Shown here piece after piece: positions 1-7,296 of a stretch of DNA of 39,190 bases. The first letter of the stretch is position 1. Every line of letters begins with the position of its first letter. Source of the stretch: Chromatiales bacterium (GTDB taxonomy: Bacteria > Pseudomonadota > Gammaproteobacteria > Chromatiales > Chromatiaceae); contig JANQEV010000022.1 of assembly GCA_028278145.1 (NCBI GenBank), positions 1 through 39,190 on the forward strand, written 5' to 3'. The notes beneath the pieces were generated by a model. It worked only from the letters and a program-made list of their open reading frames with translations, did not search any database and had not been told where the DNA came from. Position numbers and translations under genes: made by a program.

Positions 1-1
1 A

Positions 2-463
2 CAGTTGGGACGCCTGGGCCAGGAACCTGTGGTTGGCCGATGGCAGGCGCTGTGGCCCAGCCGGGTTTCCAGCGCCGACCGCGCGGCGGTGAGACGTGCG
101 CTGGACGAGGTCGAGGCGGGCGACATCGCCAAACGCCAGATCGGCAGTCTGTCCGGCGGCCAACTACAGCGCGTGCTGTTGGCCCGGGCGTTGGTAGGCG
201 AGCCGCGCATCCTGATCCTCGACGAGCCGACAGCCAACATTGATCAGCGTCTCGAGAGCGAGATATTCGAGCTGCTCAAGTTGATCAATGCACGTATGAC
301 CATCCTTGTCGTATCGCACGACGTGGCTTTCATCTCACGCTACGTGAGCAGGGTCGCCTGCGTCAATCGGACCTTGATCTGTCACCGCACAGAAGCGCTA
401 GACAGTACGGTGATTCAGGAACTCTATGGAGAGCACGTGCGCATGATCGCGCACGGGCATTAG
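2..463 (+). CDS. znuC: Zinc ABC transporter ATP-binding protein, 5'-truncated
   Basis: C-terminal part of an ABC ATPase that would energise Zn(II) import through the permease next to it. The frame is open to the window edge, so the start and the Walker A loop lie outside; the TTG at 5 is not a credible start. Visible are the ABC signature LSGGQ (about residue 49 of the visible part), Walker B ILILDEP with the D-loop region (about 70-77), and the switch histidine in VVSHD (about 104). The stop abuts the permease gene, as in znuCB operons. Zinc specificity is inferred from the adjoining permease, Zur-type regulator and His-rich zinc protein; on its own the fragment could be any metal-type ABC ATPase (Mn/Fe/Zn family). 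Confidence 0.85.
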   Translation, partial: QLGRLGQEPVVGRWQALWPSRVSSADRAAVRRALDEVEAGDIAKRQIGSLSGGQLQRVLLARALVGEPRILILDEPTANIDQRLESEIFELLKLINARMTILVVSHDVAFISRYVSRVACVNRTLICHRTEALDSTVIQELYGEHVRMIAHGH

Positions 464-480
464 TGCTTAAAGGCCCTAGC

Positions 481-1353
481 ATGGACGGTTTTTTCACCGC
501 ACTAACCCAGCACACCTTCCTGCAGACCGCTGTTGCTACAGCGCTCCTAGCCAGCATCGGCTGCGGGGTGATGGGTTCTTATGTTGTCGTCAAACGTATT
601 GCTTTTCTTGCCGGTGGCATCGCCCACTCGGTACTTGGCGGTATGGGCGCAGCTGTGTATTTCGGATTCGAACCACTGCACGGCGCTTTACCGGCTGCAG
701 TGCTGGCCGCACTATTGATCGGCTGGGTCCGCCTGTACTGGCGCGCGCAAGAGGATACCTTGATCAGTGCGCTGTGGGCTATCGGCATGGCGATCGGTGT
801 GCTGTTTATTGCCAAGGCGCCCGGTTATCAGGCCGATCTGATGAGCTACCTGTTCGGCAATATCCTGCTGGTTCCACGTGAAAGCCTGTGGTTTATGATC
901 GCTTTGGACGTGCTGCTACTGACGATTGTCGCGATCTATCATCGCCAGTTCCTGGTAGTCGTATTCGACGAAGAGTTTGCCCGCTTGCGCGGCGTGCCGG
1001 TCGGATTCTTCTACCTGCTGTTGCTGGTTCTGGTCGCGGTCACGGTGGTGTTGTTGATCCAGGTTGTTGGACTGATCCTGGTGCTGGCTCTGCTGACGCT
1101 GCCGGCCGCCGTGGCAGGTCACTATGTGCATTCGCTCGGTCGCATGATGCTGATTGCAACCGTGCTGGGGGCACTGTTGAGCGTTACTGGCCTGGCATTG
1201 TCATACGGTCCTGACCTGCCAGCCGGCCCCACCATCATCCTGCTTGCTGGTGGAGCCTATGTCTTATCCGCGGTTGTGACGCAAGTCCTCAGTCGCCGCC
1301 GTGCGCAACTGGCCGCCACGCGAGATGCGTGGCAAGGAGAAAAACATGAATAA
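481..1353 (+). CDS. znuB: Zinc ABC transporter permease ZnuB
   Basis: Integral membrane permease of the ABC-3 (ZnuB/TroC/MntB) family, carrying zinc across the inner membrane. The ~290-residue protein is almost wholly hydrophobic, with about eight membrane spans. It carries the family-typical stretches VVKRIAFLAGGIAHSVLGG near the N-terminus and LLTLPAAVAG in the second half. A GTG at 463 would add six residues and overlap the znuC stop; I prefer ATG 481 because an AAGG lies 8 nt upstream and the N-terminus then matches usual family length. The 3' end overlaps the zur start by 8 nt, which supports co-transcription of znuC-znuB-zur. Confidence 0.9.
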   Translation: MDGFFTALTQHTFLQTAVATALLASIGCGVMGSYVVVKRIAFLAGGIAHSVLGGMGAAVYFGFEPLHGALPAAVLAALLIGWVRLYWRAQEDTLISALWAIGMAIGVLFIAKAPGYQADLMSYLFGNILLVPRESLWFMIALDVLLLTIVAIYHRQFLVVVFDEEFARLRGVPVGFFYLLLLVLVAVTVVLLIQVVGLILVLALLTLPAAVAGHYVHSLGRMMLIATVLGALLSVTGLALSYGPDLPAGPTIILLAGGAYVLSAVVTQVLSRRRAQLAATRDAWQGEKHE

Positions 1354-1807
1354 AAAAGAGCTTTCCCATGTATTGGAGCGAGCCGATGCGCTGTGCCAAG
1401 AACGTGGAGCACGGCTGACCGAACAACGCAAGACCGTCCTTCAGTTGCTGTGTGTATCGGACAAGCCACTCAGTGCTTACGACCTATTGGAGCGTATGCG
1501 TGGTGTTGTCAAGAATCCTGCACCACCGACGGTCTACCGAGCATTGGATTTCCTGCTCGAGCAGGGTCTGGCGCACAAGCTCGAGAGCCTGCACGCCTAT
1601 GTGGGTTGTGCACATCCGGATCATCCACATGCCAGCCAGTTCCTGATTTGTGATGACTGCGGGGAGGTGACCGAGGTTGAAGACCCCAGTGTAGCCAAGA
1701 GCCTGAAAGCGGCTGGCAAGGCGATTGGATTCCGCACCAAGCGGCCAGTCGTTGAACTGCTGGGAATCTGTGCACAGTGCAGCGCGAAGCAAGATGAATT
1801 CGCATGA
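1346..1807 (+). CDS. zur: Fur-family zinc uptake regulator Zur
   Basis: Fur superfamily repressor of about 153 residues. An N-terminal winged helix (LTEQRKTVLQLL ... PPTVYRALDFLLEQGLAHKLES) is followed by a dimerisation/metal domain with CDDC and, near the end, CAQC, the paired Cys-x2-Cys structural zinc ligands, plus a His-rich stretch HPDHPHASQF. ATG 1346 is chosen because AAGGAG lies just upstream (1334-1339); a longer frame from 1301 would sit inside znuB. It overlaps the znuB stop by 8 nt. Zur rather than Fur is inferred from position inside a zinc import operon; a regulator co-transcribed with its target suggests autoregulation. No clear Zur box is visible because the operon start is outside the window. 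Confidence 0.87.
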   Translation: MNKKELSHVLERADALCQERGARLTEQRKTVLQLLCVSDKPLSAYDLLERMRGVVKNPAPPTVYRALDFLLEQGLAHKLESLHAYVGCAHPDHPHASQFLICDDCGEVTEVEDPSVAKSLKAAGKAIGFRTKRPVVELLGICAQCSAKQDEFA

Positions 1808-1854
1808 GCCACACCCCAAACCCTGTTAACTAAATGATATGGAGATACCCTGAT

Positions 1855-2487
1855 ATGCGTCTGAAACACATCGCCTTGACTGCCTCACTACTGACCCCAC
1901 TGGCGCTCACCGCAGCCGGGGCAGGCGCTGAAGAGAAACATGACCATGATCACGAACATCGCCAGCACGATGCTCACGTACATGGCATTGCTGCGCTGAA
2001 CCTAGCGCTTGAAGGCGAAGAGGTACACATTGAACTCGACAGTCCGGCTGCTAACATCGTCGGATTTGAACATGCACCTTCATCGGAGGCCGACCATGCC
2101 GCTGTTGACAAGGCAGTGGCCACGCTGAAAAAAGGTGATCAGCTATTCCGGTTCAACAACGAAGCTGGCTGCCGAATGGAAAAGGCTGATGTCACCTCCG
2201 CGTTGCTCAACGATGAGCATGACGACCATGGTGACAAGCACTCGGATGATCACGACCATGAAAAGAAAGGCGAACATGAACACGAGGAGCACGAGGGCGA
2301 GGAAACTCACTCTGATATCGAAGCCGTTTATCACTTCGAGTGTGATCAGCCTAGCAAGCTGAAGCAGGTGAGGATCGAACTGTTTGAGGCCTTCCCTGCA
2401 ACGGAAAGGCTCAACGTTCAGTACGTTATCGAAAGCAAACAAGGCGCTGTGGAACTCTCGGCCAAGGACCATATCGTCAAGTTCTGA
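1855..2487 (+). CDS. zrgA: DUF2796 / ZrgA-type periplasmic zinc-binding protein
   Basis: Secreted His-rich protein of about 210 residues. A signal peptide (MRLKHIALTASLLTPLALTAAGAGA) is followed at once by a His/Asp-rich segment, then the DUF2796 hallmark HDAHVHGIAALNLALEGEEVHIELDSPAANIVGFEHAP, a second long His/Asp/Glu-rich loop (about residues 120-155), and a C-terminal folded part. The ZrgA family (zinc-regulated gene A) is known to bind zinc in the periplasm and assist the Znu system. ATG 1855 is preferred over 1834 because GGAGAT at 1841-1846 is correctly spaced and the signal peptide then starts cleanly. It lies 47 nt after zur and ends the zinc block. Symbol by family resemblance. Confidence 0.85.
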   Translation: MRLKHIALTASLLTPLALTAAGAGAEEKHDHDHEHRQHDAHVHGIAALNLALEGEEVHIELDSPAANIVGFEHAPSSEADHAAVDKAVATLKKGDQLFRFNNEAGCRMEKADVTSALLNDEHDDHGDKHSDDHDHEKKGEHEHEEHEGEETHSDIEAVYHFECDQPSKLKQVRIELFEAFPATERLNVQYVIESKQGAVELSAKDHIVKF

Positions 2488-2503
2488 GATGCTGGTTTGT
2501 TGA

Positions 2504-2538
2504 GGGCCCGGTCCAGTCACAATGTGCGGACCGGGCCC
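2504..2538. terminator. Strong GC hairpin after the zinc operon
   Basis: An 11-bp perfect stem, GGGCCCGGTCC (2504-2514) with GGACCGGGCCC (2528-2538), and a 13-nt loop, lies 16 bp after the zrgA stop. There is no T-tract after it, so it may be a terminator aided by Rho or an mRNA 3'-end stabiliser rather than a classical intrinsic terminator. The rest of 2539-2854 is AT-rich and I see no gene in it. Confidence 0.6.
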
Positions 2539-2854
2539 AGCTCAAGCAAGTAATTATTAGTTGGGCGTTGATGTAAGTATTCTGGCGTTTCACTGAATGT
2601 CGCTTATGATCACACAATGGACTGTTTGATAGAGGTCCCAAACCAGCACAAAGCAGACCTTCAACTGCCTAGTTAGCTTACACACTCGATTAAATTTGTT
2701 TTCCAGCATTAGCACCTCTAATAAACTCTAAAAAAATTTGGAATATAAAAATAAGAGTGGTCAGCCACATACCTCAAAAGTGTTTCTGGCTATATATAAT
2801 CAACGGTTAGGTTGAATTCTACATAACTATCTTATTCAATTTAGGAGTATAAAT

Positions 2855-3220
2855 ATGAGCGAAAATGAGATTACAGCGCTATTCGATGAGTGGAATAGTG
2901 CACTACAGACTGGAGACCCAAAAAAAGTCGCAGCTCTCTATGAAAGCAATGGCATTCTGCTTCCGACCGTATCCAATAGGGTTCGTCACAACCACGAAGA
3001 AATCGAGGACTATTTCGTTCATTTTCTTGCTAAAGGGCCGGTGGGCAAAATTGATGAGGCAAATGTACGCACTTTTGGCCAGCTAGCCATCAACTCAGGC
3101 ATCTATACCTTTGCTTTCAAAGATGGCGCCGTCGTGCCCGCACGATTCACTTTCGTCTACCGTTGGAATGGTGAACGGTGGATGATTATAGAACACCACT
3201 CTTCACAGATGCCTGAATGA
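2855..3220 (+). CDS. SnoaL/SgcJ-type NTF2-like domain protein
   Basis: A 121-residue single-domain protein of the NTF2-like superfamily (SgcJ/EcaC or DUF4440 type). The N-terminal helix pattern ALFDEWNSALQTGDPKKVAALY is followed by ESNGILLPT and a C-terminal beta run ending RFTFVYRWNGERWMIIEHHSS, typical of the calcium/calmodulin-kinase association-like subgroup. The family contains ligand-binding and enzymatic members, so no substrate can be given. TAGGAG (2842-2847) precedes ATG 2855. There is no signal peptide, so it is probably cytoplasmic. It stands alone between two long intergenic stretches (2488-2854 and 3221-3542) with no partner in an operon. Confidence 0.8.
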   Translation: MSENEITALFDEWNSALQTGDPKKVAALYESNGILLPTVSNRVRHNHEEIEDYFVHFLAKGPVGKIDEANVRTFGQLAINSGIYTFAFKDGAVVPARFTFVYRWNGERWMIIEHHSSQMPE

Positions 3221-3466
3221 CAAAACTCTTAAACATCTAATGATTGGCACTAAAAATACACACTGTAAATATACAGGCCGAAATACTATTTATTGGGTTT
3301 CTAATTCTATACATGCTGTCATGAATCTATTTCTACAAGCTACAGCTGTCGACTAGATAGACAATCGATTGGTAGTCGACCCCCGAATGTTAACTAAGAT
3401 CGATTTCGCAGGAATCCCGCGCCTGTCTGTATAGAGCTGTAGGAAGAGATGTTTACCGAAGAAGCC

Positions 3467-3506
3467 GAGCTGTTTAGGCATTCAAATAGATAGCCTAAAC
3501 AAGCTC
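3467..3506. repeat. Imperfect hairpin in a gene-free stretch
   Basis: GAGCTGTTTAGGC (3467-3479) pairs with GCCTAAACAAGCTC (3493-3506) with one bulged base and a 13-nt loop. It lies between convergent genes (ends at 3220 and 3543) and may act as a shared terminator, although neither strand has a T-run after the stem. A shorter GTCGACT/AGTCGAC inverted repeat lies at 3348-3380. Otherwise 3221-3542 shows no gene. Confidence 0.4.
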
Positions 3507-3542
3507 TACATCTAAGCTCACCCTACATATTTATCACTTATT

Positions 3543-3884
3543 TTAATTCTTCTCAGCATCTATAGGCCCATGATCATCGCAATGACCATCGTGTACATGA
3601 TGTAGCCGACCATCAACGATGTAATCAATGTGGTCACCATGGGGAATGGCTTCATGGCCGCAATCTGGACCATGTACGTGATCTCCACATGTATGGACCG
3701 GGGCACAATTATCAGGATTGGTTTCGCTTACCTCGATAACATGTTCGTCGTAGTGGTCCTCATGTGGGTAATGCAGATGTCCATCATGAAGATAGTCAGT
3801 GTGATCAGCATGCTTTACGGTGGTATGGCCACAACCTGGTCCATGGTTGTGTTCAGGGTGTGAAGTGGTGTTTTGACAAGTCAT
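3543..3884 (-). CDS. Small His-rich metal-binding protein with two repeats
   Basis: Real start taken as ATG 3884 (MTCQNTTSHPEHNHG...), preceded by GGGAGGGG; a longer open frame to 4031 has no such support. The 113-residue protein consists of two copies of a roughly 37-residue unit: HNHGPGCGH..HADHTDYLHDGHLH..H and HVHGPDCGH..HGDHIDYIVDGRLHHVH. Each has many His plus a Cys in GPxCGH. No signal peptide or membrane span is seen, so a cytoplasmic zinc or other metal reservoir or chaperone is likely. Similar HGDHxDYxHDGHLH proteins are often found in zinc-homeostasis settings; that link fits the zinc block 1 kb away but is inference. Function otherwise unknown. Confidence 0.8.
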   Translation of the reverse strand: MTCQNTTSHPEHNHGPGCGHTTVKHADHTDYLHDGHLHYPHEDHYDEHVIEVSETNPDNCAPVHTCGDHVHGPDCGHEAIPHGDHIDYIVDGRLHHVHDGHCDDHGPIDAEKN

Positions 3885-3909
3885 AGCAACCCCTCCCAAG
3901 AGACATTGG

Positions 3910-3923
3910 CATAATAAATTATA
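3910..3923 (-). promoter_or_regulatory. Possible -10 box / AT-rich palindrome upstream of the His-rich gene
   Basis: On the minus strand a perfect TATAAT (3918-3923) lies 34 nt before the start codon, within an imperfect palindrome TATAATTTATTATG. It could be a sigma-70 -10 element overlapped by an operator. A Zur site is conceivable given the protein, but the match to the known Zur core (TGTTATANTATAACA) is weak and no good -35 box is visible. Confidence 0.3.
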
Positions 3924-4053
3924 GACCATTAGGTAGGCCATTACTCGCTCTGAAGAACAGATTCTGTTGGTTGGCTGATAAGAGGTAGACAAGCGACACT
4001 GGTAACGACAGCGATACATTAAATTCTGCAAGTATTACCAATAGCAATAATGT

Positions 4054-4106
4054 ATGTCCGTTTTGGTCACATAGCGGACATGTGAGATTAAATCTCTTTA
4101 TGTCCG
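4054..4106. repeat. ATGTCCG inverted/direct repeat cluster
   Basis: ATGTCCG at 4054-4060 pairs with CGGACAT at 4075-4081, and a third copy, ATGTCCG, is at 4100-4106. The cluster is in the gap between the His-rich gene and the alcohol dehydrogenase gene (3885-4184). No coding frame is seen there. It may be a small dispersed palindromic element or an operator. Confidence 0.4.
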
Positions 4107-4184
4107 CACTCTCCTGGTAGGCAACAACAAATATCAGGTGACATCAAAACTAGATTTCCACACCTTATGTCATATTTCGCACAG

Positions 4185-5225
4185 TTAAAAACCTTCCAGA
4201 ACGATCTTGCCAATTGATGTACCTGATTCCAGTTCCATATGTGCCGCCTTCAGATTATCGGCATTAATAGTTCCGAGGTTTTTGCCAATTGTGGTCTGGA
4301 TATAACCCTGGTCGATCAGGTCTGACATGCGGTTCAGCAGGCGACTCTGCTCCTGCATATCAGGCGCCTGGAACATGGAGCGGGCATACATGAACTCTAT
4401 GTGCAGCGACAAACTCTTTGGCTTCATCTTCATCACGTCCAGAGGGCTGGCTGGATCATCGATCATGGCAATCTTACCAAAAGGCACCAGCAGCTCTGTA
4501 TAGGTATCGAAGTAAGAGTGAGTGCTGTTCAGGCTGGCAACGTGAGTAACTTGACCAATACCAGCATCGGCAATAAGCGCCTCAATCTGTGGCTGCAGTG
4601 GTTGGGTATGGTCAATCACATAATCCGCCCCCAGCTTCTTTACCCAGTCCTGGGTGCTTTCTCGCGAGGCAGTGGCAATGATGGTTGCTCCGGTAATGGC
4701 TTTGGCAATCTGGATCAAAATAGAGCCGACACCACCTGCCGCACCAATAACCAGAATCACCTCATCGGACCTCTCTTGTGAGTCCGGAGATTGCTGTTTG
4801 ATAGCAAGGTGCTCAAACAGCATCTCCCAGGCAGTGATTGTGGTCAGTGGTAATGCAGCGGCTTCTGAATCAGACAGACTTTTGGGTTTAGAACCAACAA
4901 GACGCTCATCGACCAGCTGAAATTCGGCATTGCTGCCCTGGCGGTTCAGATCACCGGCATAATAGACCAGGTCACCTGGCTGGAATTGCGTAACCCCCTC
5001 CCCGGCCGCAACAACCTCACCCACGGCATCCCAGCCCAGCACCTTGTACTCTCCATCGACAGCAGCCATGCGCTGACGAATCTTGTAATCCACCGGATTA
5101 ACCGCAATCGCCTTCACCTTAACCAGCAGATCACGTCCGCTTGCAACTGGCAGAGGCAGTTCTATATCGGTTAAGGAGTGAGGGTCTTCGATAGGCAGGG
5201 ATTTGGTATAGCCAACGGCTTTCAT
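4185..5225 (-). CDS. Zinc-type alcohol dehydrogenase-like / quinone oxidoreductase (MDR)
   Basis: A 346-residue medium-chain dehydrogenase/reductase. A GroES-like N-terminal half (VKVKAIAVNPVDYKIRQR, GWDAVGEVVAAGEGVTQFQPGDLVYYAG) is followed by a Rossmann half with the nucleotide-binding motif VIGAAGGVGSILIQIAK at about residues 158-174. The DYKIR/NPVDYK motif, in place of the catalytic-zinc cysteine, places it with zinc-independent quinone oxidoreductase-like members despite the family name. It probably reduces quinones, enones or aldehydes with NADPH; the substrate is unknown. It is divergent from the LysR gene at 5329, a common pairing, so the LysR protein is its likely regulator. The start is well supported by GGAGAAATCCC just upstream. 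Confidence 0.85.
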   Translation of the reverse strand: MKAVGYTKSLPIEDPHSLTDIELPLPVASGRDLLVKVKAIAVNPVDYKIRQRMAAVDGEYKVLGWDAVGEVVAAGEGVTQFQPGDLVYYAGDLNRQGSNAEFQLVDERLVGSKPKSLSDSEAAALPLTTITAWEMLFEHLAIKQQSPDSQERSDEVILVIGAAGGVGSILIQIAKAITGATIIATASRESTQDWVKKLGADYVIDHTQPLQPQIEALIADAGIGQVTHVASLNSTHSYFDTYTELLVPFGKIAMIDDPASPLDVMKMKPKSLSLHIEFMYARSMFQAPDMQEQSRLLNRMSDLIDQGYIQTTIGKNLGTINADNLKAAHMELESGTSIGKIVLEGF

Positions 5226-5305
5226 GGGATTTCTCCAGTTGCATGGTTACTTGAGGCAATACTAGACCTTGATTACTACGCGTTAAACAGCATAATAATA
5301 GAAAC

Positions 5306-5328
5306 ATTATCAAATAATATTAGATAAT
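5306..5328. promoter_or_regulatory. LysR-type operator candidate
   Basis: ATTATC (5306-5311), 11 nt, GATAAT (5323-5328): the dyad T-N11-A pattern of LysR-family binding sites, in the 103-bp gap between the divergent dehydrogenase and LysR genes and abutting the LysR start codon at 5329. It could mediate autorepression and control of the divergent gene. Confidence 0.45.
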
Positions 5329-6264
5329 ATGCTGTTAGAAGACCTTCAGGTAGTCCTCAAAGTAGCTGAATTCCGCAGCATTACCGCTGCTGCAGCCAAA
5401 ATGGATATGCGTACTGCCACTGCAAGTGCCGCTATCAAGCGGGTGGAAAATGCTTTAGGCATAGAGCTGTTTATCCGCACCACCCGGCAGCTTCGGCTAT
5501 CCAATGCCGGTGAAAGATACATCCCCCAGTGCGAACAAGCCTTGCTCATGCTGAACCAGGCCCAACAGAACCTGAAGGATGAGTTAGATATTGTCGATGG
5601 CGAGCTGCGTCTGGCCCTGTCATCAGACCTGGGCAGAAATCTGGTGCTTCCATGGCTGGATGAATTCGTTGATACCTACCCTAATGTAAGCGTCAAACTG
5701 AATATCAGTGACAGCAACATCGACTTCTATCGTGATTCAGTGGACATTGCCCTACGCTATGGCTCACCAGATGATGCAAGCCTTTATGGTTTTAAGATCT
5801 GCAATGTCCCGGTACTGCTGTGTGCCACGCAGGAGTACCTGGATATACATGGCACCCCGAAACATCCCAATGATCTGCTGTCACATAACGGGCTTTTCTA
5901 CCAGCTTTACGACATCATTCACAGTAACTGGAAGTTCACCCATGATGGAACCGAATACAAGATAAAGATGAGCGGTAACCGCGCCTCCAATGATGGCGAC
6001 CTGGTAAGACGCTGGTGTGTCGCAGGAAAGGGGATTGCTGTTAAATCCTGCCTGGATATATCCACTGACCTGTTATCAGAAAAAATTGTAAACGTAATGC
6101 CAGAGTTCAAACCAACACCTACTGAGCTATGGCTTATCTGCCCAAGCAGGCAATCTATTACTCCGGCTGTCCGGCTACTCAGAGATAGGTTTAGAGAGAA
6201 GAGTAGAGCTATTTTGAGCCAGTTGATCGAGAATGGTTTTTTGGACGATGATGTTCTTGCCTAG
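5329..6264 (+). CDS. LysR-family transcriptional regulator
   Basis: A 311-residue LysR regulator. The N-terminal winged HTH (MLLEDLQVVLKVAEFRSITAAAAKMDMRTATASAAIKRVENALGIELFIRTTRQLRLSNAGE, residues 1-62) is followed by a periplasmic-binding-like effector domain (about 90-295). The start matches the usual LysR N-terminus although no Shine-Dalgarno sequence is visible; leaderless or weak initiation next to its own operator is possible. It is transcribed away from the alcohol dehydrogenase gene and so is its probable regulator. The effector is unknown. It belongs to the CrgA/AphB-like subgroup by general appearance (inference). Confidence 0.88.
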   Translation: MLLEDLQVVLKVAEFRSITAAAAKMDMRTATASAAIKRVENALGIELFIRTTRQLRLSNAGERYIPQCEQALLMLNQAQQNLKDELDIVDGELRLALSSDLGRNLVLPWLDEFVDTYPNVSVKLNISDSNIDFYRDSVDIALRYGSPDDASLYGFKICNVPVLLCATQEYLDIHGTPKHPNDLLSHNGLFYQLYDIIHSNWKFTHDGTEYKIKMSGNRASNDGDLVRRWCVAGKGIAVKSCLDISTDLLSEKIVNVMPEFKPTPTELWLICPSRQSITPAVRLLRDRFREKSRAILSQLIENGFLDDDVLA

Positions 6265-6293
6265 ATTGGATTATTAGCCGGTTACAGCCTTGT

Positions 6294-6968
6294 TCAAAGC
6301 ACCATAAGCTTGCCACGTTCGCCACGCATATTAACCACCACGTAGTACATACCACTACTTCCAACTTCTCTGTAGCTGGTCACTATTTCGTCAGACACGT
6401 AGCGCTTTATGGCTTTTAGAAATATACCTACGCGCCCGGTGACAGACTCACCATCTGATATCTTTGATAACTGTTCCGGTGAAAATACCTGCGATATATC
6501 CATATCGAAATCTGCCACAAACCCAGATTCCATGTCACCCTTGATATCACTGGTAGCTACCAGTTTACGTGACTTGTTGATAGCGGCCATCCACACCTTT
6601 TTGTGCTCTACCGTTACTGCACGGGTTACAAATTCACCGCTATCCAGGTCATTGTAGCTATGCAAGTACTCGATGTTCTCGTTTGGATTTACCCTTTGCC
6701 AGCGAAAATTTGTTCCGCCCATTTTATGGCATGTGGAAACATCAACCCTTATCCTGATTGATAAACGCTGGTGATCCTTCACGAAAATCTCCGGTGCGGC
6801 AATACTGTAGACGCCGGTCTTGGCCTTCTCATAATCCTTCTCGGTCTTACAGAAAGCCGCCTGACCTCGTTCAGCCTGTATCAATCCTGAGGAATTCACA
6901 ATACCTGCATGTGATGCCAGGAAAACCAGCAGGAAAGCAATAATCATATTCTTATTAAACATTCGCAT
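6294..6968 (-). CDS. Secreted hypothetical protein
   Basis: 224 residues, family not recognised. The N-terminal signal peptide (MIIAFLLVFLASHAGIVNSS) indicates export to the periplasm. The mature part has two cysteines (AAFCKTEKDY, STCHKMGG) that could form a disulfide, and an alternating beta-type pattern; no catalytic motif is visible. An AAAGGG stands before the first ATG at 6968; a second in-frame ATG follows two codons later. It converges with the LysR gene (29 bp apart) and is divergent from the transporter at 7297. Function unknown. Confidence 0.7.
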   Translation of the reverse strand: MRMFNKNMIIAFLLVFLASHAGIVNSSGLIQAERGQAAFCKTEKDYEKAKTGVYSIAAPEIFVKDHQRLSIRIRVDVSTCHKMGGTNFRWQRVNPNENIEYLHSYNDLDSGEFVTRAVTVEHKKVWMAAINKSRKLVATSDIKGDMESGFVADFDMDISQVFSPEQLSKISDGESVTGRVGIFLKAIKRYVSDEIVTSYREVGSSGMYYVVVNMRGERGKLMVL

Positions 6969-7296
6969 CCATACCCTTTAGTCGTACTTATTTCTTCTTA
7001 TACAGCTATCACCCGCCACAAATAATCATGCTTGAGCATGACCCATAACATATTGATTATCCTGACTAATTACCGAGTTTGAGATCATTTACCCGAATAT
7101 ACTAAATCGAAAGCAAATAGGCATCATGTTCTCTTTCAAACTGTGAACTAGATGTATTTTCCGGATCAGTTGCATCTGGCTAATGATCTATTTCTGCCAT
7201 ACACACGTATGACCCAGACCCAGTCCCAAGGCAACATAGTGACCACATACGCCTATACTTAAACCCCACTTAAACGTTTTTTTATCCCGGCATACA
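6969..7296. other. Gene-free divergent intergenic region
   Basis: This 328-bp gap separates two divergently transcribed genes and should contain both promoters. A short perfect dyad CATGCT-TG-AGCATG lies at 7027-7040. I see no convincing promoter boxes, small gene or RNA. Confidence 0.4.

Noticed and set aside
3910-3923. A firm Zur box upstream of the His-rich gene
   Set aside because: The palindrome matches the known Zur core poorly, so it is listed only as a possible promoter/operator.
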